From: JAMDCX01 sp049977145
GTDB taxonomy: Bacteria > Planctomycetota > Phycisphaerae > WQYP01
Direction: 5' to 3'
Length of the DNA stretch: 64,000 bases
Assembly: GCA_049977145.1 (NCBI GenBank)
Contig: JBMFGW010000005.1
Coordinates: forward strand, 1-64,000
The position numbers and the translations under genes are program-made. This document shows positions 44,365-53,571 of this stretch, one piece after another. The number at the start of each line of letters is the position of its first letter. Within the stretch, counting starts at the first letter, position 1. Below the pieces are notes generated by a model. It was not told where the DNA came from. It ran no database searches and worked only from the letters and a program-made list of their open reading frames with translations.

Positions 44365-44426
44365 TAAGGAGTCTGCCTGAGTTAATCACCATCGCAATCC
44401 CGGCGATTACTCGGACAGGCTCCTTA
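44365..44426. repeat. Large palindromic element between convergent genes
   Basis: A 26-base arm (44365-44390, beginning TAAGGAGTCTGCCTGAGT) and its complement (44402-44426, ending ACTCGGACAGGCTCCTTA) form an imperfect hairpin; most differences are transitions, some giving G-U pairs. It lies 18 bp after the synthetase stop and 86 bp from the convergent helicase stop. It may act as a bidirectional terminator or be a small mobile palindrome. No target duplication was found. Confidence 0.6.
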
Positions 44427-44511
44427 GGCCTTCCGCACCCCAAAAAGTCTGAAAACCAAGGTACCCCGTATTCCTATGCCGTTTAAACGCCAAGACTGGA
44501 ATGGGCGGACC

Positions 44512-47500
44512 TTAAGCCAGCGGAGCGAACAGAGATTTAAGTTCTTCATCACCAAGTTTCAGCGGCATTTGGCCGGTATCATCCAACAGGTCGGCAACCA
44601 ATTCACGTTTGCGCTGTTGGAGGGCCTGAATCTTTTCTTCCACCGTGCCCTGCGTGATAAGTTTGTATACAAATACCGTTTTATCCTGCCCGATGCGGTG
44701 CGCGCGATCGGTGGCCTGATTTTCCACCGCCGGATTCCACCACGGATCATAATGAATGACGGTATCGGCGGCGGTCAGGTTCAATCCCGTGCCACCGGCT
44801 TTGAGGCTGATTAAAAACAGCGGAACCTCGCCGCGCTGAAAGGATTGCACCGGCGTATCGCGGTCGCGGGTATCGCCGGTGAGACGAACATATTGAATTT
44901 TTAATTCCGCCAGCTTCTTCTCAATAAGTTCTAACATGCTGGTGAATTGGGAAAACAGCAGAATCTTCCGACCTTCTTCGATCATGGGCGGCAGGGTTTG
45001 CGTAAGCCAATCGAGTTTGGCGGATTGCATTACTTTTTGGGCGCTGGGGAGTTTGAGCAGCCGCGGATCGCAGCAAACTTGCCGAAGTTTCAGCAATGCT
45101 TCCAGAATAAAAATGTGACTGCGGGCCAAGCCCAGATTGGCAATCTGGTTGCGAACGTGGCTTTCCATAGTCACGCGGATACTTTCATAAAGATCCCGCT
45201 GGGGGCCGACAAGTTCAATTTCCTGCACCATCTCATTTTTGGGCGGTAACTCCAGGGCCACTTGGCTTTTGCGGCGACGCAGCACCAGTGGTGCGATACG
45301 CTGGGCCAATGCTTTGCGGCGCGAAGCATCTCCAGCTTTTTCAATTGGATCGCGATATAGCTGACGGAATTGCCGATTGTTTCCCAGAAACCCGGGCATG
45401 AGAAAATCAAAAATAGCCCAAAGTTCCCCCAGATGATTTTCCATGGGGGTGCCGGTCATGGCCAAGCGGTGTCGCGTAATGAGCTTGCGGGCCGCCTGGG
45501 CGTACTGCGTGTTGGGATTTTTGACCATTTGCGCTTCGTCCAGAATGACCTGATGGTAGGGTTGCTTGATCAAAAAATCCTGATCCCGGGCCAGCAACTG
45601 ATAGCTGGTGATGATCAAATCATATTCCGCCAATTTTTCAAAATGTTCTTTTCGTCTCGATCCGTGCAATACCAAAACCCGCAAATCCGGGGCAAAACGC
45701 TGGGTTTCCTGCCGCCAATTTCCCATCAGGCTTGTGGGGGCCACCACCAGAGTCGGACGATCCAGTCGCCCGGAGTGTTTATCACATAGCAGATGCGCCA
45801 GTGCCTGAACGGTTTTACCCAGCCCCATATCATCAGCAAGAATACCGGAAAGATCACATTCCCTCAGGAATTGCAGCCAGTTCAGACCTTGTTGCTGGTA
45901 CGGTCGCAAGGTGGCGACCAATCCCGGCGGCGGTGCTATCGCCGTGGTGGATGCCGTGCGGATGCGTGCAATAAGATCACGCACCTGTTGACTGCCTGAC
46001 CATTGCCAACCATCCACACCGGCAAACTGTGCCGCCCGCAGGCGATCAGCCCGCAGTGGTCCGGATAAATCGGCATTGATTGCAAACAACTCCAGCAGCA
46101 GATCACGAATACGGTTCAACCGGTCCTGTGGGAGCTGCACATACCGCCCATCGGGCAGTTGAATTTCCAGTTCCTCTTTCCGAAAATTCCCGGCAGCACT
46201 ACTCCGCGCGGCCAATATCTTACGCAGTATTGGAAGCAGGCTGATGCGCGCCCCATCAACGATTATTCCCAGATCAACATTAAACCAGTCCTGGTCAGAC
46301 GCGTCGGCTGCAATGGTATCCATGAACCAGTCTTCCACGGCAGCCCGCCGCAGTTTGCACGACTCATCATATTCAATAATCCAACCGCTGGCCTCCAGAA
46401 TTTTCATCGGCCCGTCCATCCAGCTTTGCCAGCTTTCCAAGCTGTTGTCCGCCCGTGCCAATATGTAGACTCCCTTGCCTTCGACCAGGCGCAGTTGTGC
46501 CGCCTTTAATTCTTCCATGCGTTTTTGCTCCAGTGCTGGATTGCGCACCGTGCAGTAACGTTGTCCGTTAATCAATCGCTCAAGCGTTGTTTCCCGCTCG
46601 CTGGTTCCTATACGTATTCCACCATAGGCGAACTCGACGTTGGCCCAGTGCACAAAATCACCCGGCGTATTACCATCAAGGGAAAATCTGGCAAAATACC
46701 CCCTCCAACCTAACTGTAAGCCGCTAAAAAACATTAACACCGGCTGTGGCCGCGCATCAATCCAGTGCGCTTTGGGAATCGGCGGCGGCAGAGGCAGTTG
46801 ATATGCGGCCGAAAATGCCGCAATGGTACTATGAAAGCGTGGTTGAATAGGCGGTGCGACTAGCCAGTGTTGCGCGACGGGCACGGGAATATCCGTACGC
46901 ACCGACCCGATCATATTGGCGGCCGCATCTACATAAATCATCGGTGAACCCAGAAATACCTCGGCCGGCGGCATAACGGTAATGGTAGTGCGTTGCCGCA
47001 GATCCGACTCGGTAATCCAACCCGCTTCACCCAAACGCGGTTGCCCCCATGTCAGCGGCGGATTGGTGTGATAAGTAAAATAACAACGTCCGGTGGCGAC
47101 AAGTTTTTCCAACACCAGCGCAGAAAATTCATCGGAAATAATCAGATGCTGGTATCCATCATGCACTGAAAATCCGCGAAACAGACGAAATATGCTTAAA
47201 TCCTCCGGTGTCATTTTGATGGATCTGTTCGGAAAAAACGGATCGAATCGCCGCAACGAGCCAAGACGCCCATTCTTTTTCAAAGTGACCTTGTTAACGG
47301 TAATAGCCATTGTGTGGGGCATGGACGACAACGCGGAGAGAATATAAACAATCTGCGTCTTATTTGCCGCAGGTTTCATATTGTGATCGGCATCTCCCAA
47401 TTCCCGAACCGTACTCAATTGCTCCAGCCATTCTTGGACGTCCCATGGCAACGGATCTTCCGGCGGAACTTGCGTATTGGCAGAGCCGATGGCCCTCGTT

Positions 47501-47880
47501 GCGAGCGCCGTTGGGACGGGACGATCTTCCGGATGCCGTTGAAAATAAGCCTCCTGTTCCGCAACCTCTTTGAGAAAGTTGGTGATGGACTCCGCGCCAC
47601 CAATGGCAATCAGCAGTGCCGAAATATGATGACACCGCGTCTGAGAGCCGCACTCACATGCCCCTATAAGTTGAATGACGCCATTTGGATCATTTTGTAT
47701 CACAACTTTGACCGCAATAAGCGAGTTATCTTCCTCTTTGACAATTCCTGAAATTGTGGAGGCAACCGGATTGAACTCAATACGGCTAACCCGCTTGGCG
47801 ACAAAGTATTGCGTCCCTTTGGCGATGCATCCGGGAGTAAAGTTCCCGGCAAATTCTCCAAGATTCGTATCCATGTGCAC
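44512..47880 (-). CDS. SWI2/SNF2 helicase with N-terminal SWIM zinc finger
   Basis: A 1122-residue DEAD/DEAH-like ATPase. Near the N-terminus is a SWIM finger (CECGSQTRCHH, CxC...CxH, about 75-85). The SNF2 core has motif I DDMGLGKTVQA, motif II DEAQ in LDEAQMVKNPNTQ, MTGTPMEN, and in the second lobe LFSQFTSMLE, the segment AGGTGLNLTAADTVIHYDPWW and QATDRAHRIGQ. SNF2 proteins remodel protein-DNA complexes; bacterial SWIM types are thought to act in transcription or repair. GTG 47880 has AAGGA upstream; ATG 47874 is an alternative. No phage-defence partner gene is adjacent, so I do not call it a defence gene. Confidence 0.92.
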   Translation of the reverse strand: MHMDTNLGEFAGNFTPGCIAKGTQYFVAKRVSRIEFNPVASTISGIVKEEDNSLIAVKVVIQNDPNGVIQLIGACECGSQTRCHHISALLIAIGGAESITNFLKEVAEQEAYFQRHPEDRPVPTALATRAIGSANTQVPPEDPLPWDVQEWLEQLSTVRELGDADHNMKPAANKTQIVYILSALSSMPHTMAITVNKVTLKKNGRLGSLRRFDPFFPNRSIKMTPEDLSIFRLFRGFSVHDGYQHLIISDEFSALVLEKLVATGRCYFTYHTNPPLTWGQPRLGEAGWITESDLRQRTTITVMPPAEVFLGSPMIYVDAAANMIGSVRTDIPVPVAQHWLVAPPIQPRFHSTIAAFSAAYQLPLPPPIPKAHWIDARPQPVLMFFSGLQLGWRGYFARFSLDGNTPGDFVHWANVEFAYGGIRIGTSERETTLERLINGQRYCTVRNPALEQKRMEELKAAQLRLVEGKGVYILARADNSLESWQSWMDGPMKILEASGWIIEYDESCKLRRAAVEDWFMDTIAADASDQDWFNVDLGIIVDGARISLLPILRKILAARSSAAGNFRKEELEIQLPDGRYVQLPQDRLNRIRDLLLELFAINADLSGPLRADRLRAAQFAGVDGWQWSGSQQVRDLIARIRTASTTAIAPPPGLVATLRPYQQQGLNWLQFLRECDLSGILADDMGLGKTVQALAHLLCDKHSGRLDRPTLVVAPTSLMGNWRQETQRFAPDLRVLVLHGSRRKEHFEKLAEYDLIITSYQLLARDQDFLIKQPYHQVILDEAQMVKNPNTQYAQAARKLITRHRLAMTGTPMENHLGELWAIFDFLMPGFLGNNRQFRQLYRDPIEKAGDASRRKALAQRIAPLVLRRRKSQVALELPPKNEMVQEIELVGPQRDLYESIRVTMESHVRNQIANLGLARSHIFILEALLKLRQVCCDPRLLKLPSAQKVMQSAKLDWLTQTLPPMIEEGRKILLFSQFTSMLELIEKKLAELKIQYVRLTGDTRDRDTPVQSFQRGEVPLFLISLKAGGTGLNLTAADTVIHYDPWWNPAVENQATDRAHRIGQDKTVFVYKLITQGTVEEKIQALQQRKRELVADLLDDTGQMPLKLGDEELKSLFAPLA

Positions 47881-47959
47881 AAGATGTCCTTAAAGTTTTG
47901 CAAATCTTACAGTTTACGCTTTAGCGGGCAGGCGGACAAACCAATTTCATGTTCGTTGA

Positions 47960-48082
47960 TCGCGACACTATAATTCGCAATATAAGAATATTAGTTTGTA
48001 TTAACGACATATATAATAATTATTGTTGTTTTCATTGATATTATATTGCATCTTGATCCGATAATTATCATAATAGGCGTTG
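47960..48082. promoter_or_regulatory. AT-rich region upstream of histone-like gene
   Basis: This is the most AT-rich stretch in the window, with palindromes AATAATTATT (48015-48024) and GATAATTATC (48060-48069). It lies between the divergent SNF2 and histone-like genes. It could supply curved or UP-element DNA for a strong promoter of the histone-like gene. No clean -35/-10 pair was picked. Confidence 0.4.
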
Positions 48083-48154
48083 TCTTTGTTGCATCGGCAA
48101 GGGATGTAGTCCGCCGGGACAAGGCTTTTAACCGTCGTGAAGGAGCGCGATCTT

Positions 48155-48367
48155 ATGCAGGAATACGAAACTCTCAAACAATTAATTGAACAGGCAGCCG
48201 ACGATATTGCCAAGGCTGAAGGTGGTAATAGAAACGCGGGGACTCGTGCACGCAAGACGATGCAGCAAATTCGCCAAAGCGCACAAAGCATCCGTGTGAA
48301 GATTCTGGAATTGCGCGGACAAGAGCAGCCCGCGGCCTCACACGAGGTTACACCTCCGCAGAGCTAA
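48155..48367 (+). CDS. Hc1-like histone
   Basis: A basic/acidic helical protein of 70 residues. ATG 48155 has AAGGAG about 9 nt upstream; the GTG at 48137 precedes that site and was rejected. The region DDIAKAEGGNRNAGTRARKTMQQIRQSAQSIRVKILELR closely follows the N-terminal core of Chlamydia Hc1 (D-KAE-GN-AA-RVR...). Planctomycetes carry such short homologues, without the lysine-rich tail of Hc1. The likely role is nucleoid binding, but Hc1 condensation depends on the missing tail, so activity may differ. Its stop overlaps the stop of convergent tilS by two to three bases. Confidence 0.75.
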   Translation: MQEYETLKQLIEQAADDIAKAEGGNRNAGTRARKTMQQIRQSAQSIRVKILELRGQEQPAASHEVTPPQS

Positions 48368-49434
48368 AGTCGCCGCGGCCAACCTTTACCAGCATGGTCA
48401 CTGCGCCGTGCAGAGTCGTGGCGGATGGGGTGGATTAGGCGAATGCGCTGAGCGCTAAGTATTAACGTTATACGCCCTGTGAATTGTATAGTTGCCCGCG
48501 CGGTCGGTGTGCGTAGTTTATCCAACACATCCAGTAAGGTTGTAGTGTTGATGCCATCGGTATCACCGCTGATGGCGGTAATCGCCATACGCAGTGCCAG
48601 CGCTGCGGGCGCCGGTGCGGCTTGAGCTATAACATTCCGCGCCAGGCTTGCGCCTCCACAACGGCGCCGATAGTTGGCGGTACGCAGCAATTGCCGGGCA
48701 TGTTCGTTTAAAAAATCCGCCGTCGCCCGGTCATGTCGGGCATTGCGTTGCAGCAACTCCCGGATACGTGGTTGATAGGTTTCCAAAATAGGTAACAACT
48801 CATGCCGGATGCGGTTGCGGAAAAATTTCGGGTCCGAATTACTGCGATCCTCCCGCCACAATGCGCCTAAACGTAAAAGCCAGGTTCTAAGCGCTTCCCG
48901 TGGCCAAGGCAGCAGCGGACGCACCAGCCGGATTTTCTCGCGCCGCTCATCATCACTCATGCCAGCCAAGCCCGTAACTCCAGCCCCGCGCAACATTCGC
49001 ATCAGAATGGTTTCCGCCTGATCATCCGCATGATGCGCCAAAGCTATGACGGTGCATCGGTTCCGCTTCGCCATGGACAGCAGCGCCTTATAGCGGGCGT
49101 CCCGCGAGCTATTCTCACTGACCCGTTTTAATTGCCGTGCAGGTTTGAGATTCAGGTCTTTGCAACGAAAAGGCAGGCCCAATGAGAGCGCCAGCCGACG
49201 AACAAAATCTTCATCCCGCTTTGATTCCCGGCCTCGCAGACCGTGGTTGACATGCCCCACAATCAGCGTCCAATGCCAATAATCCGATTTGTTTACCGCA
49301 TGAAGAAGCCGCACCAGAGCCACACTGTCGGCCCCGCCGGAACAGGCCACCAGAATCCGCACGCAGGGTTCCAACAACCGTCGCCGGTGCAAGTATTGGT
49401 CAAGCTCTTGAATAAGACCCTTGGGTGCGGGCAT
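48364..49434 (-). CDS. tilS: tRNA(Ile)-lysidine synthase
   Basis: TilS turns C34 of tRNA-Ile(CAU) into lysidine, so the tRNA reads AUA. ATG 49434 gives 356 residues. The PP-loop motif is ACSGGADSVALVRLL near residue 26, followed by GHVNHGLRGRESKRDEDFV, LAHHADDQAETILMRMLRGAG, and RPLLPWPREALRTWL. FFRNRIRHELLPIL matches the family NxxRxxLLP motif. The C-terminal domain (about 250-356) is shorter than in E. coli. The open frame upstream to 49521 has no similarity. AGGA is 8 nt before the start. Confidence 0.94.
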   Translation of the reverse strand: MPAPKGLIQELDQYLHRRRLLEPCVRILVACSGGADSVALVRLLHAVNKSDYWHWTLIVGHVNHGLRGRESKRDEDFVRRLALSLGLPFRCKDLNLKPARQLKRVSENSSRDARYKALLSMAKRNRCTVIALAHHADDQAETILMRMLRGAGVTGLAGMSDDERREKIRLVRPLLPWPREALRTWLLRLGALWREDRSNSDPKFFRNRIRHELLPILETYQPRIRELLQRNARHDRATADFLNEHARQLLRTANYRRRCGGASLARNVIAQAAPAPAALALRMAITAISGDTDGINTTTLLDVLDKLRTPTARATIQFTGRITLILSAQRIRLIHPIRHDSARRSDHAGKGWPRRL

Positions 49435-49732
49435 AATACATCCTATGAAATACCGGCTGGATTTTAACGCCATACCGTTGCCTTGGCCATGGGGATACCT
49501 GCTTAGACACGCATTGGGCATGGGGAGCTTTCTTTGCGGCGTGCCGTGGCGACATCCCCCCCACCGGCTTTATCGACGGTGGAACATGCCTTGGACGCGC
49601 CGATCGATCCTGGTGCGACGAGACGAGCGTCATTGCATATCACCGCCAAACAATGTTGAATTTTATGCATTTCCTGCTGACGCACCGGGACAGCACCGGC
49701 GGCAATGTAAGTTTCCGTCAGTTCGGCAAAAC
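49435..49732. other. Region between tilS and a secreted unknown, probably non-coding
   Basis: The frame of the next gene is open from 49421, but this stretch (Arg/Pro/His-rich, no hydrophobic core or family match) does not look like protein. C7 at 49556-49562 and a GC-rich palindromic look suggest upstream regulatory DNA. No RNA family was recognised. Confidence 0.35.
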
Positions 49733-50443
49733 GTGCGATGGTGTATTACCCTCGGTATCGCCATGGCGGCGGTGAACTGCTATGCCTGCGTAGAGGTGCT
49801 TAATGCGCAAAGCCTTAACAGCCTTATCGCTCATGCCCGCACCACCACCGCGCCGGCTAGCGGAAAATTCCGTCCTGATGATAATGTCCATCCCTTTGCG
49901 AGTTCCAACGGCAACACCGATCTGGCGGTGCGCAAAGGCCGCGTCCGGTTAAGCGATGGCCGCGTTATTTACGGAGAGGTATGGACAACCCTGAAAACAC
50001 CATTTAGGGTCTGGCTAGCCGCTATCAAGCAATATCGTGACCTGGATATACGCTTAATAAAAAGCATTCGCGTTCATGTGCTGGCTGCCCGGCAAATTCG
50101 CGCTTGGCGCTTCCAGCAGGAAGGCAGTGATATCAAGAATTATGCGCACCACACCCGCCCGCGCATCAGCTTCGCGTACAGCTTTACCATGCTGAACGGC
50201 AAAACCATCACCGGCACACTCGATGCGCCGTTGTATGTCCGTTCCGCCGGACATACTTATGATCTGATTATTTATAAACGAGTGGAAGGAAAACCCGGAG
50301 AAAAACTTTCCGCAGTGGTGTACGTAAAATCCGTTACCTTACAAGTTACGCCGGCGCTGCGCCATTATGCCGCCAGTCTAACGCGCCATTTGCCCCTGAT
50401 TCATTGGCGGCAAATGTTAGCCGCGCATCATATCCCGCATTGA
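49733..50443 (+). CDS. Secreted unknown protein
   Basis: No family recognised. Starting at GTG 49733 gives 236 residues beginning with a signal-like segment (VRWCITLGIAMAAVNCYACVEVLNA). The mature part repeats a beta-strand theme: RVRLSDGRVIYGEVWTTLKTPFRVWL, then SFTMLNGKTITGTLDAPLYVRS, both of the form x-L-x-G-x-x-I-x-G-x, as in small barrel or Sm-like folds. The gene overlaps nothing, and floA follows after 144 bp. No Shine-Dalgarno precedes the GTG, so the start is uncertain; an ATG at 49763 is possible but would cut the signal. Confidence 0.5.
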   Translation: MRWCITLGIAMAAVNCYACVEVLNAQSLNSLIAHARTTTAPASGKFRPDDNVHPFASSNGNTDLAVRKGRVRLSDGRVIYGEVWTTLKTPFRVWLAAIKQYRDLDIRLIKSIRVHVLAARQIRAWRFQQEGSDIKNYAHHTRPRISFAYSFTMLNGKTITGTLDAPLYVRSAGHTYDLIIYKRVEGKPGEKLSAVVYVKSVTLQVTPALRHYAASLTRHLPLIHWRQMLAAHHIPH

Positions 50444-50587
50444 GTTAGGCAATAAGGTTAGCGGTAAGTTTTCCGGACGGAACTCAAACGCGACAATCTA
50501 CGAAAGTTCATTGACAGCGTGGTGGTCGAGTTATACGATTACACAGGTTTCCGCTCGTGGCTTCTTGTGAAAGAAATAGGGGTATGT

Positions 50588-51613
50588 ATGCCATCCGCCG
50601 GTTTAATTGTTTTATTTGTGATCGCACTAGTCGTTGTGATTATCGTGTTTATCGCTGTGGGCAACGTATTTAACCTCTGGTTGCAGGCGTTTTCCGCCGG
50701 CGCGGATATCAGCCTTTTTGATCTCATCGGCATGAAATTGCGGAAGGTCGATGCCCGCGCGATTGTCACCGCCAAAATTTCCATGGTGCAGGCCGGTTTA
50801 CCAGTTGAGACCAATCAGCTGCAGGCGCATTATATGTCGGGCGGACACGTGTTGAATGTCGCCAAAGCGATGATCGCGGCGCATCGCGCCAATATCGAAT
50901 TACCATGGAATCAGGCCACCGCCATCGATCTGGCCGGTCGGGATGTACTGGAAGCGGTGCAAACCAGCGTCAACCCCCGTGTTATTGATGTGCCAAATGC
51001 TGCCAGTGGTCGGCAGACGCATGAGGGTGTAGCCAAGGACGGCATTCAGTTGCGTGTCAAAGCTCGGGTAACGGTGCGCACCAACATGCGGCAACTGGTC
51101 AGCGGAGCCGGTGAAGAGACGATTGTGGCACGCGTGGGCGAGGGCATTGTGGCGGCCATCGGCTCGGCCGATACCTACAAGCATGTGCTGGAACAGCCTG
51201 ATATGATCAGTAAGACGGTGCTGGCCAAGGGGCTGGATGCCGGCACGGCCTTTCAGATATTGTCCATTGATATCGCGGATATGGATGTCAGTGAAAATAT
51301 CGGCGCCCGCTTACAGATTGCCCAGGCGGAAGCCGCTAAACAATTGGCGCAAGCGGAAGCGGAAAAGCGCCGTGCACTAGCGGTGGCGCAGGAGCAAGAA
51401 AATAAAGCGCTGGCTCAGTTTAATCGGGCCAAGGTTATTGAGGCCGAAGCGCAAGTCCCGATAGCTATGGCGGAAGCATTTCGCAAAGGTAATCTGGGCA
51501 TTATGGATTATTACCGCATGAAGAATATGCAGGCTGACACACAGATGCGCGAATCTATCGGCGGTTCCAGTGCCACCGGTTCCGGAACGGATAATCGGTC
51601 CGCGGGTACCTGA
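50588..51613 (+). CDS. floA: Flotillin-like protein FloA
   Basis: A membrane-anchored scaffold of 341 residues of the UPF0365/FloA family. A single N-terminal transmembrane segment (about 3-27, AGLIVLFVIALVVVIIVFIAVGN) is followed by DLIGMKLRKVDARAIVTAKISMVQAGLPV and a long SPFH-like domain. The coiled-coil tail is AEAAKQLAQAEAEKRRALAVAQEQENKALAQ. FloA organises functional membrane microdomains in Bacillus. ATG 50588 is chosen because the family begins just before the transmembrane segment. There is no NfeD partner gene beside it. Confidence 0.93.
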   Translation: MPSAGLIVLFVIALVVVIIVFIAVGNVFNLWLQAFSAGADISLFDLIGMKLRKVDARAIVTAKISMVQAGLPVETNQLQAHYMSGGHVLNVAKAMIAAHRANIELPWNQATAIDLAGRDVLEAVQTSVNPRVIDVPNAASGRQTHEGVAKDGIQLRVKARVTVRTNMRQLVSGAGEETIVARVGEGIVAAIGSADTYKHVLEQPDMISKTVLAKGLDAGTAFQILSIDIADMDVSENIGARLQIAQAEAAKQLAQAEAEKRRALAVAQEQENKALAQFNRAKVIEAEAQVPIAMAEAFRKGNLGIMDYYRMKNMQADTQMRESIGGSSATGSGTDNRSAGT

Positions 51614-51895
51614 TTTGAGCGGCGCGGCCATAGCCGCAACCATCATGTCACGCAGAGATGAGAGGCTGGCGTGGAGAGAATTGGATCACGGATGACACTG
51701 ATTTTTGAGGAAATGTACGAAGAAGCGACATAACAAAATCTTTGCATGCTGCGAATAAATTGACGACTTGTAGTATGGATCGCCGCCTGTCGGCAGGAAA
51801 GAATTCAGGTTAAGTTTGCGGTGTGCAATGTTCCGGCTTGGGATACAGGTGGAAAACGGGACAATTAATACCCAGTGATGAAAAAGGAATCCTCC
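51614..51895. other. Intergenic region, no gene seen
   Basis: 282 bp with no convincing ORF. The last part contains AAGGA 7 nt before the ATG at 51896. No terminator of note was found. Confidence 0.35.
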
Positions 51896-52438
51896 ATGGG
51901 CCAACTTCCACAAGATCCGCAACAACTTGCGCAAGATATTCTCGCTGGGCGGGTGACGATTCAGCAATTGCGGGCCGAACAGGCCCGCCGCCGGGCGGCG
52001 CAGGAAGCCTTACGGCAAAATATGCGGCCCCGCGCCGGACCATCCACCGCCGCTCCAGCACGGTCGCAATCTCCGCGACAAGTTGGTCCTAACTCCACGC
52101 CAACTGACCGTCCATCATCGCTGCGGCAACAGGTAGTGCGCCCGGACAATATGGTTTCGTCCTCGGCAATGGTCAGGAAAATAAGGTCTCCAACCCCAAA
52201 GCGTCCGGCCTCTTCTGACGCCAGTGGCATATCCACCGCTGCGTCGGCAACGCCGCCGTCGGCTACTGTGCCGGACGGAAAGAAATCCTCCATTGCACCG
52301 TCGCAATCCGGGCGCACCACCGCCCAGACCGTTCACGCGGTAATGACCCATCCCAATACATTGCGCAGCGTTTTTGTATTAAGTGAGTTATTGGAAAAAC
52401 CGATGTCAATGCGACCGGACCCGCTGGACCGATTTTGA
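51896..52438 (+). CDS. Disordered unknown protein with conserved C-terminal motif
   Basis: A 180-residue protein. The N-terminal 50 residues may be helical (QLAQDILAGRVTIQQLRAEQARRRAAQEALRQN); the middle 100 are Ser/Pro/Thr/Ala-rich and look disordered; the last about 30 (HPNTLRSVFVLSELLEKPMSMR) form an amphipathic, strongly patterned end. Planctomycetes carry many proteins with a similar Leu-rich terminal motif, which may be a protein-binding tail, but I cannot name a family. ATG 51896 (AAGGA upstream) is preferred over 51875. It converges with aroK, 16 bp away. Confidence 0.6.
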   Translation: MGQLPQDPQQLAQDILAGRVTIQQLRAEQARRRAAQEALRQNMRPRAGPSTAAPARSQSPRQVGPNSTPTDRPSSLRQQVVRPDNMVSSSAMVRKIRSPTPKRPASSDASGISTAASATPPSATVPDGKKSSIAPSQSGRTTAQTVHAVMTHPNTLRSVFVLSELLEKPMSMRPDPLDRF

Positions 52439-52454
52439 AGCGGAATCCTCTTAG

Positions 52455-52964
52455 TTACGTCATTTTGGCTAAATAGTCCACGATATCATCGGCAGACATG
52501 TTGGTAATATCTAATGCGACATCAGCGGCAGCGGTGTACTGAGGATCGCGAATTCGCTGCAGGCGCAGAATTTCCTCCAGTCCGCCGGCACTGGTCATAT
52601 TGGGCCGATTGGCTGGCGTTCTGGAGTTGGACTGAAGACGTTTCCAGATCACATCCACAGGTGCTTGCAGCCAGACAATCCGGCCATTGGCCTGAAGTTT
52701 TTCAACGTTGGCTTTTCGCAACACCACGCCCCCACCGGCGGCTATTACAGCGTTATCACTTTCCACCAGATCATCGATGACTGCGGACTCCAAATCACGA
52801 AACAGCGGCTCACCACCCTGCTCAAAAATTTCGCGAATGGTCTTGCCCGAACGTTGCATGATAAGTTCATCGGTATCCACAAAGTCCATGCCCATGCGAC
52901 CCGCGAGTTGCTTACCAATGGTGGATTTACCCACGCCGCGATAACCGATTAACACAATATTCAT
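52455..52964 (-). CDS. aroK: Shikimate kinase
   Basis: Phosphorylates shikimate in the chorismate pathway. A P-loop kinase of 169 residues: Walker A GYRGVGKST (7-15), the shikimate-binding FVDTDELIMQRSG (28-40) with the Asp-x-Asp pair, REIFEQGGEPLFRDLE (about 43-58), and GGGVVLR (about 77-83) with the Gly-Gly-Gly of the shikimate site. The LID region is NSRTPANRP. These motifs support AroK over gluconate kinase. Possibly transcribed with the upstream rhaB and fucU (135-bp gap), although its function is unrelated. Confidence 0.95.
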   Translation of the reverse strand: MNIVLIGYRGVGKSTIGKQLAGRMGMDFVDTDELIMQRSGKTIREIFEQGGEPLFRDLESAVIDDLVESDNAVIAAGGGVVLRKANVEKLQANGRIVWLQAPVDVIWKRLQSNSRTPANRPNMTSAGGLEEILRLQRIRDPQYTAAADVALDITNMSADDIVDYLAKMT

Positions 52965-53099
52965 ACAATCCCTTTATCGCTGGTGGCTGGTGAATTCGTT
53001 GCCACAAAACGCGATTGGCCAGCAGAAATTCGAGGGCCGCCGGCCATGATATTTAACGCGGCGTCTGATTATATTCCGGATGCGTAGCCCGAGCGGCGC

Positions 53100-53546
53100 T
53101 TAGCGCACCACGCCAATGGTCAAAAGAATATTGGCATAAATCCGACTTTCACCCGTGGCAATGATCAGGCAGACATCGGATGTGGACGCAGCATCATAAA
53201 AGGCAAAGCGTTCCATTTTTTTTAGTTTATTGCCCGGTGCGCTGTGATCGAACAACGCCGCATATTCCTTGAATATCGGCGGATCCTGCGTGAGTTTATA
53301 CGGCCCGGATTTATTGGGGGCCATCACGATCGCCGCCTCCACTGGAATGCTTTGCAGCAGGATGTTCAGCACGTCAGTGGCCTTGAGTAAATCCGCGGCC
53401 AGATTCAAATTCACCACTTCCGCATTGGGGCCCCGGCGCGTCCATACCGGGTAATTACCATCGGCAATCAACACTTTGCTGCTGTGGCCGGCGCGGCCCA
53501 GCGCCAAGAGTATCTGCGGATGAAGCAAGGTTGTTTTCAGCATCAA
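53100..53546 (-). CDS. RbsD/FucU-family mutarotase
   Basis: A sugar mutarotase of the RbsD/FucU fold, 148 residues. The N-terminal HPQILLALGRAGHSSKVLIADGNYP holds the catalytic His and the family AGHG/ADxNFP motif. PNKSGPYKLT and ERFAFYDAASTSDVCLIIATGESRIYANI are typical of the C-terminal half. FucU acts on fucose, RbsD on ribose pyranose, and no signature residue here decides. It lies 25 bp after the sugar kinase gene, so it probably supplies that pathway with the correct anomer. Confidence 0.85.
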   Translation of the reverse strand: MMLKTTLLHPQILLALGRAGHSSKVLIADGNYPVWTRRGPNAEVVNLNLAADLLKATDVLNILLQSIPVEAAIVMAPNKSGPYKLTQDPPIFKEYAALFDHSAPGNKLKKMERFAFYDAASTSDVCLIIATGESRIYANILLTIGVVR

Positions 53547-53571
53547 TGAACTCCGTTAATCCAGAACTTTT

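Noticed and set aside
44512..47880. SNF2 helicase as part of a phage-defence island
   Set aside because: No nuclease, methylase or other defence gene is next to it; its neighbours are housekeeping genes.
49421..49732. N-terminal extension of the secreted unknown gene
   Set aside because: It begins inside tilS and lacks protein-like composition. A signal peptide appears only from 49733.
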